From CBDHHC01 sp965263345 (GTDB lineage: Bacteria > Pseudomonadota > Alphaproteobacteria > Rhizobiales > CBDHHC01), in the NCBI GenBank assembly GCA_965263345.1, contig CBDHHC010000006.1:1-64000 (forward strand): a stretch of DNA of 64,000 nucleotides, written 5' to 3'. A program made the position numbers and the translations under genes. Each line of letters opens with the position of its first letter. Positions within the stretch are counted from its first letter, which is position 1. Of the stretch, positions 8,408 to 15,635 are shown in pieces. The notes below the pieces were generated by a model. The model saw only the letters and a program-made list of their open reading frames with translations, ran no database searches and had not been told where the DNA came from.

Positions 8408-9411
8408 TATAAACCTTCAGCTTTTGCAGTTGAATGCACTTCTTCTACGCGCACCGCTTTTAAATGACGTTCTGTAATACCTGTTTTCTGACCAAGGAGT
8501 TTGTCTATACCTTTGACCAGAGCTTTGGCATCCAGACCATAATGGCGCATTAGGTATGGGCGTGATCCACCATGGGCATAGGTGTCATTTAGTCCTAAGC
8601 GGATAAGTTTTTTGCCAACTCCTGCTTCGGCCATTGTTTCAGCAACAAGAGACCCAATGCCGCCTGTGATGACATGGTTTTCTAAAGTGATGACGCCATG
8701 TTTTACTGAGCCTATATGATCCAGCAGGGCTTTGGTGTTAAATGGCTTGATGGTGTTGATGTGAAGGTGACGGACGGAAACGCCTGCTTTTTCGAGTGCT
8801 GGTCTTGCGCGCATGGCTTCTTCGGTGGTTATGCCTGCGGTGATGATCAGGACATCTTCACCGTCCGCTAGTTCTCGCATCTTCCCTACTTTAATTCCTG
8901 TTTTGAAGAGTTTAGGAACCACACCTCGCAGCACGCGACAATAAACAGGACCATCGATTGAATCGGCTGCGCGGCAGATTGTTTGCACTTCGGTGGCATC
9001 ACCTGTTTCAAGAATTGTCATGTTTGGAATTGAGCGCATAACGGAAATATCTTCGATGGCCTGGTGAGTCATGCCGCCTGGCGTTGTTACGCCTGGCAGG
9101 AAACCCATAAGACGGACTTTGCGCCTTGGGTAAGCGATAGAGGCCATGAGCTGGTCGTATGGGCGGCGATAGAGGAACACGCCGAAAGTGTGAAGGAATG
9201 GGCGATAGCCAGCTAAACCTAAACCGCCAGCAAAACTTAGCATGTTTTGTTCGGCCATGCCTAAGGATATGAATTGATCTGGGTGGCGGTCCCGGAAACG
9301 ATCTATTTCGCAGGATGATGTGAGGTCTGCTGAGAGGCAAAGGACTTCCGGATTTGCAAGTGCGTATTTCTCAAAGGCGTCTTCGTAAGGACGTTTTATC
9401 ATTTTAAACAT
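8407..9411 (-). CDS. transketolase family protein, C-terminal (pyrimidine-binding) subunit
   Basis: A 334-residue half-transketolase equivalent to the second half of a normal 650-residue enzyme. It contains the pyrimidine-binding domain with the activating Glu in SLGMAEQNM (about 50-58), the loop TTPGGMTHQAIEDISVMR (about 109-126), and a C-terminal transketolase domain (about 185-310). Split transketolases include the apulose-4-phosphate transketolase AptAB and several uncharacterised pairs. The partner N-terminal subunit lies 126 bases upstream in the same direction, separated by a palindromic repeat; the downstream RLP gene overlaps this gene's stop codon. The ATG at 9411 (MFKMIK) follows a GAGGTA-like ribosome site. 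Family certain; substrate unknown, with a C4-C6 branched or acidic sugar phosphate as the working guess. Confidence 0.9.
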   Translation of the reverse strand: MFKMIKRPYEDAFEKYALANPEVLCLSADLTSSCEIDRFRDRHPDQFISLGMAEQNMLSFAGGLGLAGYRPFLHTFGVFLYRRPYDQLMASIAYPRRKVRLMGFLPGVTTPGGMTHQAIEDISVMRSIPNMTILETGDATEVQTICRAADSIDGPVYCRVLRGVVPKLFKTGIKVGKMRELADGEDVLIITAGITTEEAMRARPALEKAGVSVRHLHINTIKPFNTKALLDHIGSVKHGVITLENHVITGGIGSLVAETMAEAGVGKKLIRLGLNDTYAHGGSRPYLMRHYGLDAKALVKGIDKLLGQKTGITERHLKAVRVEEVHSTAKAEGL

Positions 9412-9441
9412 GTTTTACCTCGGGGAGAATTTCTTTTATGT

Positions 9442-9510
9442 AGCTGCACCCCCATCCCCTTTGCTGCGCAAAGGTACTTCCCCCCTTAAGGGGGAAGAAA
9501 GGTGCAAGCT
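9442..9510. repeat. composite palindromic repeat between the two transketolase subunit genes
   Basis: About 69 bases of C-rich then G-rich sequence that folds as an outer stem (AGCTGCACC at 9442-9450 with GGTGCAAGCT at 9501-9510, one bulged A) enclosing two hairpins: CCTTTGC/GCAAAGG (9458-9464 and 9468-9474) and CTTCCCCCC/GGGGGAAG (9477-9485 and 9490-9497). This is the layout of REP/RIME-type intergenic repeats. In RNA it could slow exonucleases or attenuate transcription between the subunit genes. Its composition is sharply different from the flanking genes. Confidence 0.7.
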
Positions 9511-9537
9511 TTTGGTTTGTTCTTTTTCTGCTCATGC

Positions 9538-10524
9538 TTAGTGGCCGTAATCTACTGGATCAACACCGAGTTCTTCAGCGATGGCGATGTTCATTTCTGC
9601 GCGTTCTTCTTCGGATTTGAAGCGGACATAGTGGAGGCGCGGGAAACGTCGCTCGAGGAAGCTCATGCCCTGGAAGGGTGAGGTGTTGGCCAGAATGATA
9701 AGTGGTTTGCCTTTGTGCGGTTCTCTTGCGGCCTGTTTCATGGCTTTGATATCATGGCCATCGATTTCAACGACGACTGCTCCGAAGGCTCTTAGTTTTT
9801 CTGCAATATCGCGCACTTCCATGACGCTGTCCATAGCGCCATCGCATTGTTGTTTGTTGACATCCATTATTGCGCAGACATTGTCGATGCCATGGTGCGC
9901 GCAGGCTTGAACGGCTTCCCAGGTTTGTCCTTCCTGAACTTCCCCGTCTGACATGAAGACCCAGACTTTACCTTTTTCTTTTTTGCGTTTGCGACCAAAG
10001 GCAAGTCCTGCTGCAGTTGAGAGGCCGATGCCTAAGGTTCCGTTGTGGACTTCCATGCCTGGTGAGTGTTCCGCGCCGATCATTTCTACGGATGAGCCGT
10101 CTTTGTTGAACATCTCCAAACCTTCTGGCGCCATGCGGCCAACTTCGATGAGTGTTGCATAGGCAACCAGGGCATAATGTGCCGGGGCAATGAACAGGCG
10201 GTCATAGATCGGCTCGGCTGGTCCGTTGTACCCAGCGCCGGTGTGATAGGTTTTGTTTTTGGCTGATGGGACCCCGCCGAAGGGCTCCGGGATCATTGGA
10301 AGTGTTGGGTCGCCTAATTTCAACTGGTCGTTGTAAAGCCAAGCAAGTTGTTCGGCTGCCGAACAGGCCTGGCTAAGATATCCCCCATTGTTGCGCATGG
10401 AATGTTCGAACACACGGCGGCGAATACCCATGGCGATGTCTTCGGTTTTTCTTTTGTTGCTGCGTTTTGGACTGGTTTTGCGGGCTGGCGCTTTTTTAGC
10501 AGCGGTTTTTGTTTTTGGGGGCAT
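9538..10524 (-). CDS. transketolase family protein, N-terminal (TPP diphosphate-binding) subunit
   Basis: A 328-residue half-transketolase carrying the diphosphate-binding domain of the TPP site: the motif begins at SDGEVQEGQTWEAVQ (about 192-206) and ends near IMDVNKQQ. Asp, Glu and Asn at these places are the expected Mg/TPP ligands (GDG here reads SDG). His residues in HTGAGYNG and GAEHSPGM match the substrate channel. The odd part is the N-terminus: residues 2-26 are almost wholly Lys, Arg, Ala, Pro, Ser and Thr (AAKKAPARK, KRSNKRK), like a histone H1-type tail, before the enzyme domain starts near residue 27. The next Met is residue 32, so a shorter start (about 10431) is possible, although GGAG upstream of ATG 10524 supports the long form. 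It is the first gene of the leftward transketolase/RLP/acyl-CoA operon. Confidence 0.88.
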   Translation of the reverse strand: MPPKTKTAAKKAPARKTSPKRSNKRKTEDIAMGIRRRVFEHSMRNNGGYLSQACSAAEQLAWLYNDQLKLGDPTLPMIPEPFGGVPSAKNKTYHTGAGYNGPAEPIYDRLFIAPAHYALVAYATLIEVGRMAPEGLEMFNKDGSSVEMIGAEHSPGMEVHNGTLGIGLSTAAGLAFGRKRKKEKGKVWVFMSDGEVQEGQTWEAVQACAHHGIDNVCAIMDVNKQQCDGAMDSVMEVRDIAEKLRAFGAVVVEIDGHDIKAMKQAAREPHKGKPLIILANTSPFQGMSFLERRFPRLHYVRFKSEEERAEMNIAIAEELGVDPVDYGH

Positions 10525-10923
10525 TTTTATAAAAAACTCCGTTTTTTAAGTTGCGTTCAGGCGCCTCTCCTTTGTCGTGTTTCTTATCCGAAAACCGGTT
10601 CCCACTTTTCGGGAAACACGGAATGGCTGCACACATCAATTGCGCTGACGCTTGAACGCAGTTGTTTTTTGTGTTGTTAAAACATGAAGTTGGGTGGGTG
10701 TAAATGGGGCGGATTGGGTTTGGAAGAAATTGGTGCTTAATATTTAGACCTAAATATTTCTCCAGTATTCAAATATTTTTATAAATACATTTTGTTTTTA
10801 ACAGGTTTACCACATTTTATTTATTGAGATTTACTTACACAAATTTACAATATACTTTCATAGAAACATGAATTTTAAGATTTAAATTGAAATAAACTAC
10901 AGGTTTTAGTTGGAGTGCGTTTG
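10525..10923. other. 399-base gene-free region between divergent genes
   Basis: This holds the leader and presumed promoter region of the leftward transketolase/RLP operon, the palindromic repeat described separately (10552-10660), and an AT-rich stretch (10730-10910) with many T/A runs and no convincing reading frame. Promoters for the small rightward gene at 10924 should lie in the AT-rich part, but no single strong -35/-10 pair stands out. Confidence 0.6.
10552..10660. repeat. nested palindromic repeat element (RIME/REP-like)
   Basis: A 109-base element made of three concentric stems: outer TGCGTTCAGGCG (10552-10563) with CGCTTGAACGCA (10649-10660), one G-U position; middle CGTGTTTC (10576-10583) with GAAACACG (10613-10620), perfect; and inner CCGAAAA (10588-10594) with TTTTCGG (10606-10612), perfect, around an ACCGGT-containing loop. 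The inner part (CGAAAACCGGTTCCCACTTT) resembles an abundant intergenic repeat of Rhizobiales as I remember it. It lies 28 bases upstream of the first gene of the operon. Confidence 0.75.
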
Positions 10924-11223
10924 ATGGAGTACAATCGGGCAATTAAAGAAAAGAAATTTTCTTATCAACCAAAAGGTTTTGTGACTCATATTCTTAAAAA
11001 TATAAGCAGCATAGACCACAATAAAGTTTGTGAGACGCATCGTCAGCTCTCTAAAACGGGGATGTCTTCTATGGGGGCTGCCTATTTTTTATTGATAACA
11101 GACACTCTAAGAACTAACAAAATTACAGAATCCCATGCCGTTAATGAGATGTCCCATATTACTGGTTCGAAAGAGTCCGCAAAAAAGTTATTGAAATTAA
11201 CGAAGTTTTTTAAAAGTGCTTAG
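10924..11223 (+). CDS. small hypothetical protein (99 aa)
   Basis: A basic, helical protein that I do not recognise. The frame is open from GTG 10915, but ATG 10924 is better placed after the GGAG at 10912-10915, giving 99 residues (MEYNRAIKEKKFSYQPKGF...). It has no signal peptide, membrane segment or Cys/His cluster; the C-terminus is Lys-rich (KESAKKLLKLTKFFKSA). It stands alone between the divergent transketolase operon and the convergent glaR gene. It could be a small DNA-binding or regulatory protein, but nothing proves this. Confidence 0.55.
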   Translation: MEYNRAIKEKKFSYQPKGFVTHILKNISSIDHNKVCETHRQLSKTGMSSMGAAYFLLITDTLRTNKITESHAVNEMSHITGSKESAKKLLKLTKFFKSA

Positions 11224-11289
11224 CACCTTCCTGTTTTTAGGCATTTAGATTGTTCGCGATTTGACAAGGATCATTACGCTTTGAAATTC

Positions 11290-11973
11290 CTAAAACACGG
11301 TATTTCTTAATGCCTCATATGGTGCCAAAATATGGGTGTTCATAAGCTCCTGGGCTTCTAATTTTTTGCGGTTTAGGATTAGCTCTAAGATCTGGTCGTG
11401 CTGTTTTTGGGAGGCGTGGAATTTTTTGGCGTTGAGCATGTCTTGTTTGAGCCATAGGTTTCTGTAACGGCAAGCTTTTTCGTAGAGGCTGCTTCTAACT
11501 TGCATTAAGGATGGCAAGCCGCAACCGCTGGCAATGGTGGCATGGAAAAACTGGTGAAGCTTCTCCCATTCTTGCATTGATTTCACATCAGCTTTCAGCA
11601 GGTTCGCTGATTTTTTTAGTCTGTGGTGGGCTGCAATGACTGATGCTTCCCATTCATCGTCTCCGTTTTCTATGCTTAAGGCGATGCAGAGGCCCTCGAT
11701 ATGAGAGCGGGTGTGATAGATATCGTATAATTCTTCTGGTGTGATTGGGTTGACGCTAAAGCCGCGCTGGTTTTCGACGGTTACCAATTTTTCGACTATA
11801 AGCTGAGATAAGGCTTCACGCAGGGGACTTACACCCACATTGTAGCGCTCTTTCAGCCTACTCATGCGTAGTTTTTCACCCGGTTCAAAGTAGCCTTCCA
11901 GGATATCCTGTTTGAGCTGGCCGAAGACCTGAGACGCAAAATTCTCATCATTCAATATATTGATTTTCGTCAT
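11290..11973 (-). CDS. glaR: GntR/FCD family repressor, GlaR (CsiR)-like
   Basis: A 227-residue regulator with an N-terminal winged helix (GYFEPGEKLRMSRLKERYNV, then VSPLREALSQLIVEKLV, about 26-66) and a C-terminal FCD effector domain with the His-rich helices expected for metal and carboxylate binding (FFHATIASGCG). It looks like E. coli CsiR/GlaR over much of its length (EKLRMS, PLREALSQL, DEWEA, RYR..WL), which represses csiD/glaH and is released by glutarate. The divergent neighbour is glaH itself, and the shared 113-base gap contains two operator-like sites, so the assignment rests on protein, context and DNA together. It probably also controls its own transcription. Confidence 0.85.
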   Translation of the reverse strand: MTKINILNDENFASQVFGQLKQDILEGYFEPGEKLRMSRLKERYNVGVSPLREALSQLIVEKLVTVENQRGFSVNPITPEELYDIYHTRSHIEGLCIALSIENGDDEWEASVIAAHHRLKKSANLLKADVKSMQEWEKLHQFFHATIASGCGLPSLMQVRSSLYEKACRYRNLWLKQDMLNAKKFHASQKQHDQILELILNRKKLEAQELMNTHILAPYEALRNTVF

Positions 11974-12018
11974 CTTATTGCTCTTACAGCAGTTCTATTT
12001 TGGCGTCAATTGTATTTA

Positions 12019-12050
12019 TTGTTGACATTTTTATATAATGTCGACATTTT
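12019..12050 (+). promoter_or_regulatory. twin GlaR/CsiR operator sites over the glaH promoter
   Basis: Two direct repeats, TGTTGACATTTTTA at 12020-12033 and TGTCGACATTTTTA at 12039-12052, differ at one base. They read as TTGT-N5-TTTT (12019-12031) and ATGT-N5-TTTT (12038-12050), separated by six bases. From memory these are the motifs and spacing reported for CsiR on the E. coli csiD promoter. A TATAAT hexamer at 12034-12039 lies between and partly under the second site, which fits direct repression of glaH. Confidence 0.75.
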
Positions 12051-12086
12051 TAAAGGGCGTTAATTTTGTATCGAAGGACTCATATT

Positions 12087-13031
12087 ATGTCTTCTGTTGC
12101 CGAGCTTTCTAAAACTCATTCTCATTCCAATTACACTTTCACAATCTCAGAATTTACAGAGAATAAACGTCTTCAAGTTGTTACGCTATCGTCATTCGCT
12201 CTTGAACAGTTTGAGGAGCTCTCTGAAAAATGGTCGGTTCAGGCGCTTGAGTATAAACCTTTTTTGCGGTTTGCCATTGCTCATGTGCTGGATCAATGTT
12301 GCAACCATGCGCTTGGGAAAGTGTTGAGAGATATTTTATTGGACCGTTCCAGGGGTGGTTTTTTATTTCAGTATGATGGGAAAATTTTTGGTGAATGGGA
12401 CGCGTTTTTTGTAAAACTTTCGACTGCGATTTCTCATCTTATCGGTGTGCCTAACCTGGATTCCATGTATGGGAAATATTATGCGCGATTTACTGTGAAG
12501 AATAGTGACAATAGTGACAGTTATTTACGAAAAGCGCATCGACGGTTAGAGTTGCATAATGATGGGACCTATGTGGATGAGCGGACTGATTTCGTGCTGA
12601 TGATGAAGATACATGAAGCCTACATGGAAGGTGGAGATTCTTTGCTACTTCATATTGATGACTGGACGGAATTAGACAGGTTTTATCATCATCCGCTGGC
12701 CAAACAGGATATTGAGTGGTGTTCACCGCCGAGCAAGAATGTTCCTTATAATATTAAGCATCCTATCTTTTTTGAAGAAGATAAGGATGGTAAGCCGCAT
12801 ATGCTTTATATTGATCAGTTTGCTAATCCGCAAAATATGAGAGAGGGGCTTTATTTGTATGAACTGGGAGAGTCACTTGAGCGGGATGAGAATTGTTTTG
12901 CTGTTAAAGTGCCCGTCGGGGCAATGCTCGTCGTGCAAAATCATATCTGGTTGCACGGGCGGGATCAATTTCAACCGCATGAAAAATTAGAACGAGAATT
13001 GCTCCGACAAAGAGGGCACTTTAATTCATAA
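12087..13031 (+). CDS. glaH: glutarate 2-hydroxylase GlaH (CsiD), 2-oxoglutarate/Fe(II) oxygenase
   Basis: Converts glutarate, made from lysine via cadaverine or 5-aminovalerate, to L-2-hydroxyglutarate using 2-oxoglutarate and O2. The protein is strongly CsiD-like: WSVQALEYKPFLRF, KYYARFTVKNSDNSDSYLR, the HxD iron ligands in LELHNDGTYVDE, a LLHIDDW segment, and the distal His plus Arg in WLHGRDQFQPH. The frame is open from TTG 12066, but ATG 12087 has a proper GAAGGA ribosome site at 12073-12078 and gives 314 residues, close to E. coli CsiD (325). It is divergent from glaR with twin operator sites between. The usual partner L-2-hydroxyglutarate oxidase (lhgO) and gabTD-type genes are not in this window. 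Confidence 0.93.
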   Translation: MSSVAELSKTHSHSNYTFTISEFTENKRLQVVTLSSFALEQFEELSEKWSVQALEYKPFLRFAIAHVLDQCCNHALGKVLRDILLDRSRGGFLFQYDGKIFGEWDAFFVKLSTAISHLIGVPNLDSMYGKYYARFTVKNSDNSDSYLRKAHRRLELHNDGTYVDERTDFVLMMKIHEAYMEGGDSLLLHIDDWTELDRFYHHPLAKQDIEWCSPPSKNVPYNIKHPIFFEEDKDGKPHMLYIDQFANPQNMREGLYLYELGESLERDENCFAVKVPVGAMLVVQNHIWLHGRDQFQPHEKLERELLRQRGHFNS

Positions 13032-13037
13032 GTCAGA

Positions 13038-13502
13038 TTATCCTAAAACAGATGGCCAGTTGGCGTTGCCTTTTTTGACGTTGCCGGGTTTGTCTTTTGA
13101 CCAGGTTGCTCTGACTGATTTGTTGAAGTTCAGGTAAAGCTTTCCTTTATAGATGCTCCATGCGAGTGGGTCACCTTTTGCTGTGTAACCTTGGCTGACG
13201 GCCCATGCGCAGTAGCCACCATATTGTGGGGCATAAGCTTTTGGGTTCGCTTTGAAAGCTGCAAGGTTTGCTTTGCTTGAGAAACGCCACTCAGCACCTT
13301 TATATTTATACACTAAGTCTTTGCTGCCCTTTACTGGTTTCTTCTTTTTGAAATAAGCAACCGGGTCATATCCACCGACAGCTACCCCGCTGACGATACC
13401 TTGATAAATTGATGCTTTGCCTGCATGGGAAATGTCATTTTTGATAAATGTCAAGCCAGCCATAATCAGGGCAAATGCAAGAAAAAGTTTTAAACTATCC
13501 AT
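13038..13502 (-). CDS. YHS domain-containing exported protein
   Basis: A 154-residue protein with an N-terminal hydrophobic segment (FLAFALIMAGLTFI, about 7-20) that acts as a signal peptide or anchor, followed by a YHS domain: AVGGYDPVAYFKKKKPVKGS (about 41-60), WRFSSKANLAAFKANP and YAPQYGGYCAWAVSQG with one Cys. YHS proteins of this size are common in Proteobacteria and are thought to bind metal in the periplasm, but no reaction is established. It converges with glaH (six bases between stops) and is monocistronic. Confidence 0.88.
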   Translation of the reverse strand: MDSLKLFLAFALIMAGLTFIKNDISHAGKASIYQGIVSGVAVGGYDPVAYFKKKKPVKGSKDLVYKYKGAEWRFSSKANLAAFKANPKAYAPQYGGYCAWAVSQGYTAKGDPLAWSIYKGKLYLNFNKSVRATWSKDKPGNVKKGNANWPSVLG

Positions 13503-13605
13503 AGTTTTTTCCCCTCTTTGTATCCTGTTTATCTTAACTATGATTTATGGATTGCGTTGTGACATTTCCAGTGTTCTACACAAGAATGTTATTAAAAAAG
13601 TCAGG

Positions 13606-13762
13606 TTGTAGGGGTTTGTCCTGATAGAATTGTTGTATTTGCGCTTACGCGAATCGCTCCGCGGGGGCGGCGCAATGCGCCGAGGTCCTCATAATCATGC
13701 TTTCGCATGATTAATCGTCCAAGTTTATTATATGTTAGGAGTTTGGCCTGATAGAATAATTC
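13606..13762. repeat. palindromic repeat flanked by a duplicated 3' gene end
   Basis: The last codons and stop region of the PLP dehydratase (TTTGGCCTGATAGAAT at 13742-13757) recur imperfectly about 127 bases further left (TTTGTCCTGATAGAAT at 13615-13630); in translation both read ILSGQTP followed by a stop two residues later. Between the copies are a GC-rich segment (13640-13685, with GCTTACGCG at 13643-13651) and a perfect 9-base stem, TAATCATGC (13692-13700) with GCATGATTA (13705-13713). The arrangement looks like insertion of a palindromic element with duplication of the gene end, or the remnant of a tandem paralogue. Confidence 0.65.
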
Positions 13763-14699
13763 CCATAACCTCGCTGTCGATATTTCCCCCGCATAAAATG
13801 ACGCCAACGGACTTATTTTGCATGATTTGTTTTTCCTGTAACAAGCCAGCCAGTGGTGCAGCGCCTGCACCTTCAGCGACGTTATGGGTGTGTTTGAAAT
13901 AAATGCGAATTGCTTCAGCGACTTCGTCATCGGTGACAGAGATGATGCGATCTGCTTGTTGTGAATAAATGTCAAACGATGCTTGAACTGGGACGCGAAC
14001 CGCCATGCCATCTGCGAAAGTGTTTGCTGATTCGGTTTCTATTATTTTTCCACTTTCAAAAGATTGTTTGGCCGCATCTGCATTGGTCGAGACAACACCA
14101 ACAATTTTGGTTTTCAAGTTTAGGGCATTTCTTGCTGCGATCAGTCCGCAAATTCCTGAACCACATCCAATGGGAACATAGACTGTGTCTAAGTCTGGTG
14201 CTGCTGTGAAAAGTTCTAAGGCGTAGGTTGCCACGCCTCTGACAAGTTCTTGATGGAAGGCAGGGACCATAAGCAGGTTTTCTTGTTCGGCAACATTTTG
14301 AGCTTCTAATCGTGCTTCATCAAAATCATTGCCAAATTCGATAACTTCGCCACCGAAAGATTGCATGGCAGCATTTTTTTCAACTGAGTTTCCTCTCGGG
14401 ACATAGATTTTTGCTTTTAGTCCGGCTTTGGTTGCAGCCAAGGCTTGGGACTGGCCGTGGTTGCCTCTGGTGGCTGTGATGATGCCTTTGGTTTCTGGAT
14501 ACGCTTTTTTGAGCCAATCTATGAAGGTTATTCCCCCTCTGACTTTAAAAGCCCCTGTTGGGGTATGATTTTCGTGTTTGACCCAGACTGTTGCACCGAC
14601 CTCATTACATATTTGTGGCCAGACATATTGGGGGGTTGGGGGCATGGTTTGGTAAATTAGGTCTGATGCTGTTTCGAGTTCCTGTTTTGAAAAGGGCAT
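13728..14699 (-). CDS. PLP-dependent threonine/serine dehydratase-like protein (fold type II)
   Basis: A 323-residue PALP-family enzyme. The PLP lysine lies in HTPTGAFKVRGG (about 45-56), followed by ATRGNHGQSQA (asparagine loop, about 76-86), the phosphate-binding CGSGICG loop (about 180) and a C-terminal VILCGGNID strand. There is no ACT domain, so this is the short catabolic or serine-racemase-like form and not biosynthetic IlvA. Related short enzymes include catabolic threonine dehydratase, threo-3-hydroxyaspartate ammonia-lyase and EutB of ectoine use; sequence does not decide between them. It starts 10 bases after the TetR gene and reads the same way, so they may share a transcript. The very 3' end is duplicated downstream around a repeat. 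Confidence 0.85.
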   Translation of the reverse strand: MPFSKQELETASDLIYQTMPPTPQYVWPQICNEVGATVWVKHENHTPTGAFKVRGGITFIDWLKKAYPETKGIITATRGNHGQSQALAATKAGLKAKIYVPRGNSVEKNAAMQSFGGEVIEFGNDFDEARLEAQNVAEQENLLMVPAFHQELVRGVATYALELFTAAPDLDTVYVPIGCGSGICGLIAARNALNLKTKIVGVVSTNADAAKQSFESGKIIETESANTFADGMAVRVPVQASFDIYSQQADRIISVTDDEVAEAIRIYFKHTHNVAEGAGAAPLAGLLQEKQIMQNKSVGVILCGGNIDSEVMGIILSGQTPNI

Positions 14700-14709
14700 G
14701 TTTATCCTC

Positions 14710-15357
14710 TTAATGATCAGAGCCTGAGTTTAATGCTGGTTGAAAAACAAGTTTTATAAAATCACGATATAGCAATAATTGGCGAGGAAGTGTTGTTTTG
14801 TCACTAACGACTTTCGACAAGATTATGCCACCATCAGCCACTACGGATAGCATATCTGCCAAATCTTCAAGACTGACATTGATTTGTGGTGGATATTGCT
14901 TCGATATCGCTTCAAGACGCTCAGTGAACCTTGCACGCCAGCTTAAGACAGCTTCGGCATTGACTCTTCTGACTTCCTGATCGAAGAGCTGTTCATGATA
15001 ACAAATGGATGCCACCATGCAGCCGGGGTGACCGTTTGGCAGGTCTTCGAAAATTTTTGCCAGCATCTTCAGGCCGATCAGAAAACTGTGAAGGGGATCC
15101 TCGCTTAAATCATCAGCATCCGCAAAAACCTGATCAAAAATCTGGTCATCTTCTTCCACATAACGTTCTAACAATGCTTTTGCGAGATGCGTTTTATCCC
15201 TGAAATGGTAAAAGAAACCACTCTTAGAAATGCCAACCACTGTAATTAATTCATCAATTGATGTTCCTGCAAAACCTTTTGAAAGGACTGCGTTTTGGGC
15301 TGCATCTAAGATCTGCTCTCGTGTCGGTGGCGAAATTCTGGAAGATGTATCGGCCAT
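14710..15357 (-). CDS. TetR/AcrR family transcriptional regulator
   Basis: A 215-residue repressor-type regulator with the N-terminal TetR helix-turn-helix (TREQILDAAQNAVLSKGFAG, then SIDELITVVGISKSGFFYHF, about 12-52) and a C-terminal ligand domain of the kind seen in AcuR/NemR-like members (GCMVASICYHEQLFD, about 112-126). A perfect 9+9 inverted repeat lies 22-42 bases upstream of its start codon, which points to autorepression. Targets probably include the divergent TPR gene at 15636 and the dehydratase just downstream. The effector is unknown. Confidence 0.9.
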   Translation of the reverse strand: MADTSSRISPPTREQILDAAQNAVLSKGFAGTSIDELITVVGISKSGFFYHFRDKTHLAKALLERYVEEDDQIFDQVFADADDLSEDPLHSFLIGLKMLAKIFEDLPNGHPGCMVASICYHEQLFDQEVRRVNAEAVLSWRARFTERLEAISKQYPPQINVSLEDLADMLSVVADGGIILSKVVSDKTTLPRQLLLYRDFIKLVFQPALNSGSDH

Positions 15358-15378
15358 GGCTATTCCCTTTTCAACTCA

Positions 15379-15399
15379 AACTGTACCCGTGGTACAGTT
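15379..15399. promoter_or_regulatory. perfect inverted-repeat operator upstream of the TetR gene
   Basis: AACTGTACC (15379-15387), spacer CGT, GGTACAGTT (15391-15399): a perfect 9-base dyad around 3 bases, typical in size for a TetR dimer site. It lies in the divergent gap between the TetR gene (start 15357) and the TPR gene (start 15636), closer to the former. Confidence 0.7.
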
Positions 15400-15635
15400 G
15401 TGGGAGTAAAAATCTATCATTATCATTTATCATGGCCACTAAAAAACACATAACTTACTGATAATAAAAAATAATAAATAATATTTCTGTCTGGACTACA
15501 AGTTTTCTAGAAGCGGGTAAAGGTAGCACATATATAATCTCCAGTAAATATTGCTGTGTTTGTAAGCCATGCAAAATGTGACTGGTTTATAGCCCAGCGC
15601 AAGACATAAATTTATCAATAAAATGGAGTTTTATT

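Noticed and set aside
13601..14011. Open frame of 136 codons overlapping the PLP dehydratase
   Set aside because: It is a shifted reading of the dehydratase gene that runs on into the duplicated 3' end; the real gene is in the other frame.
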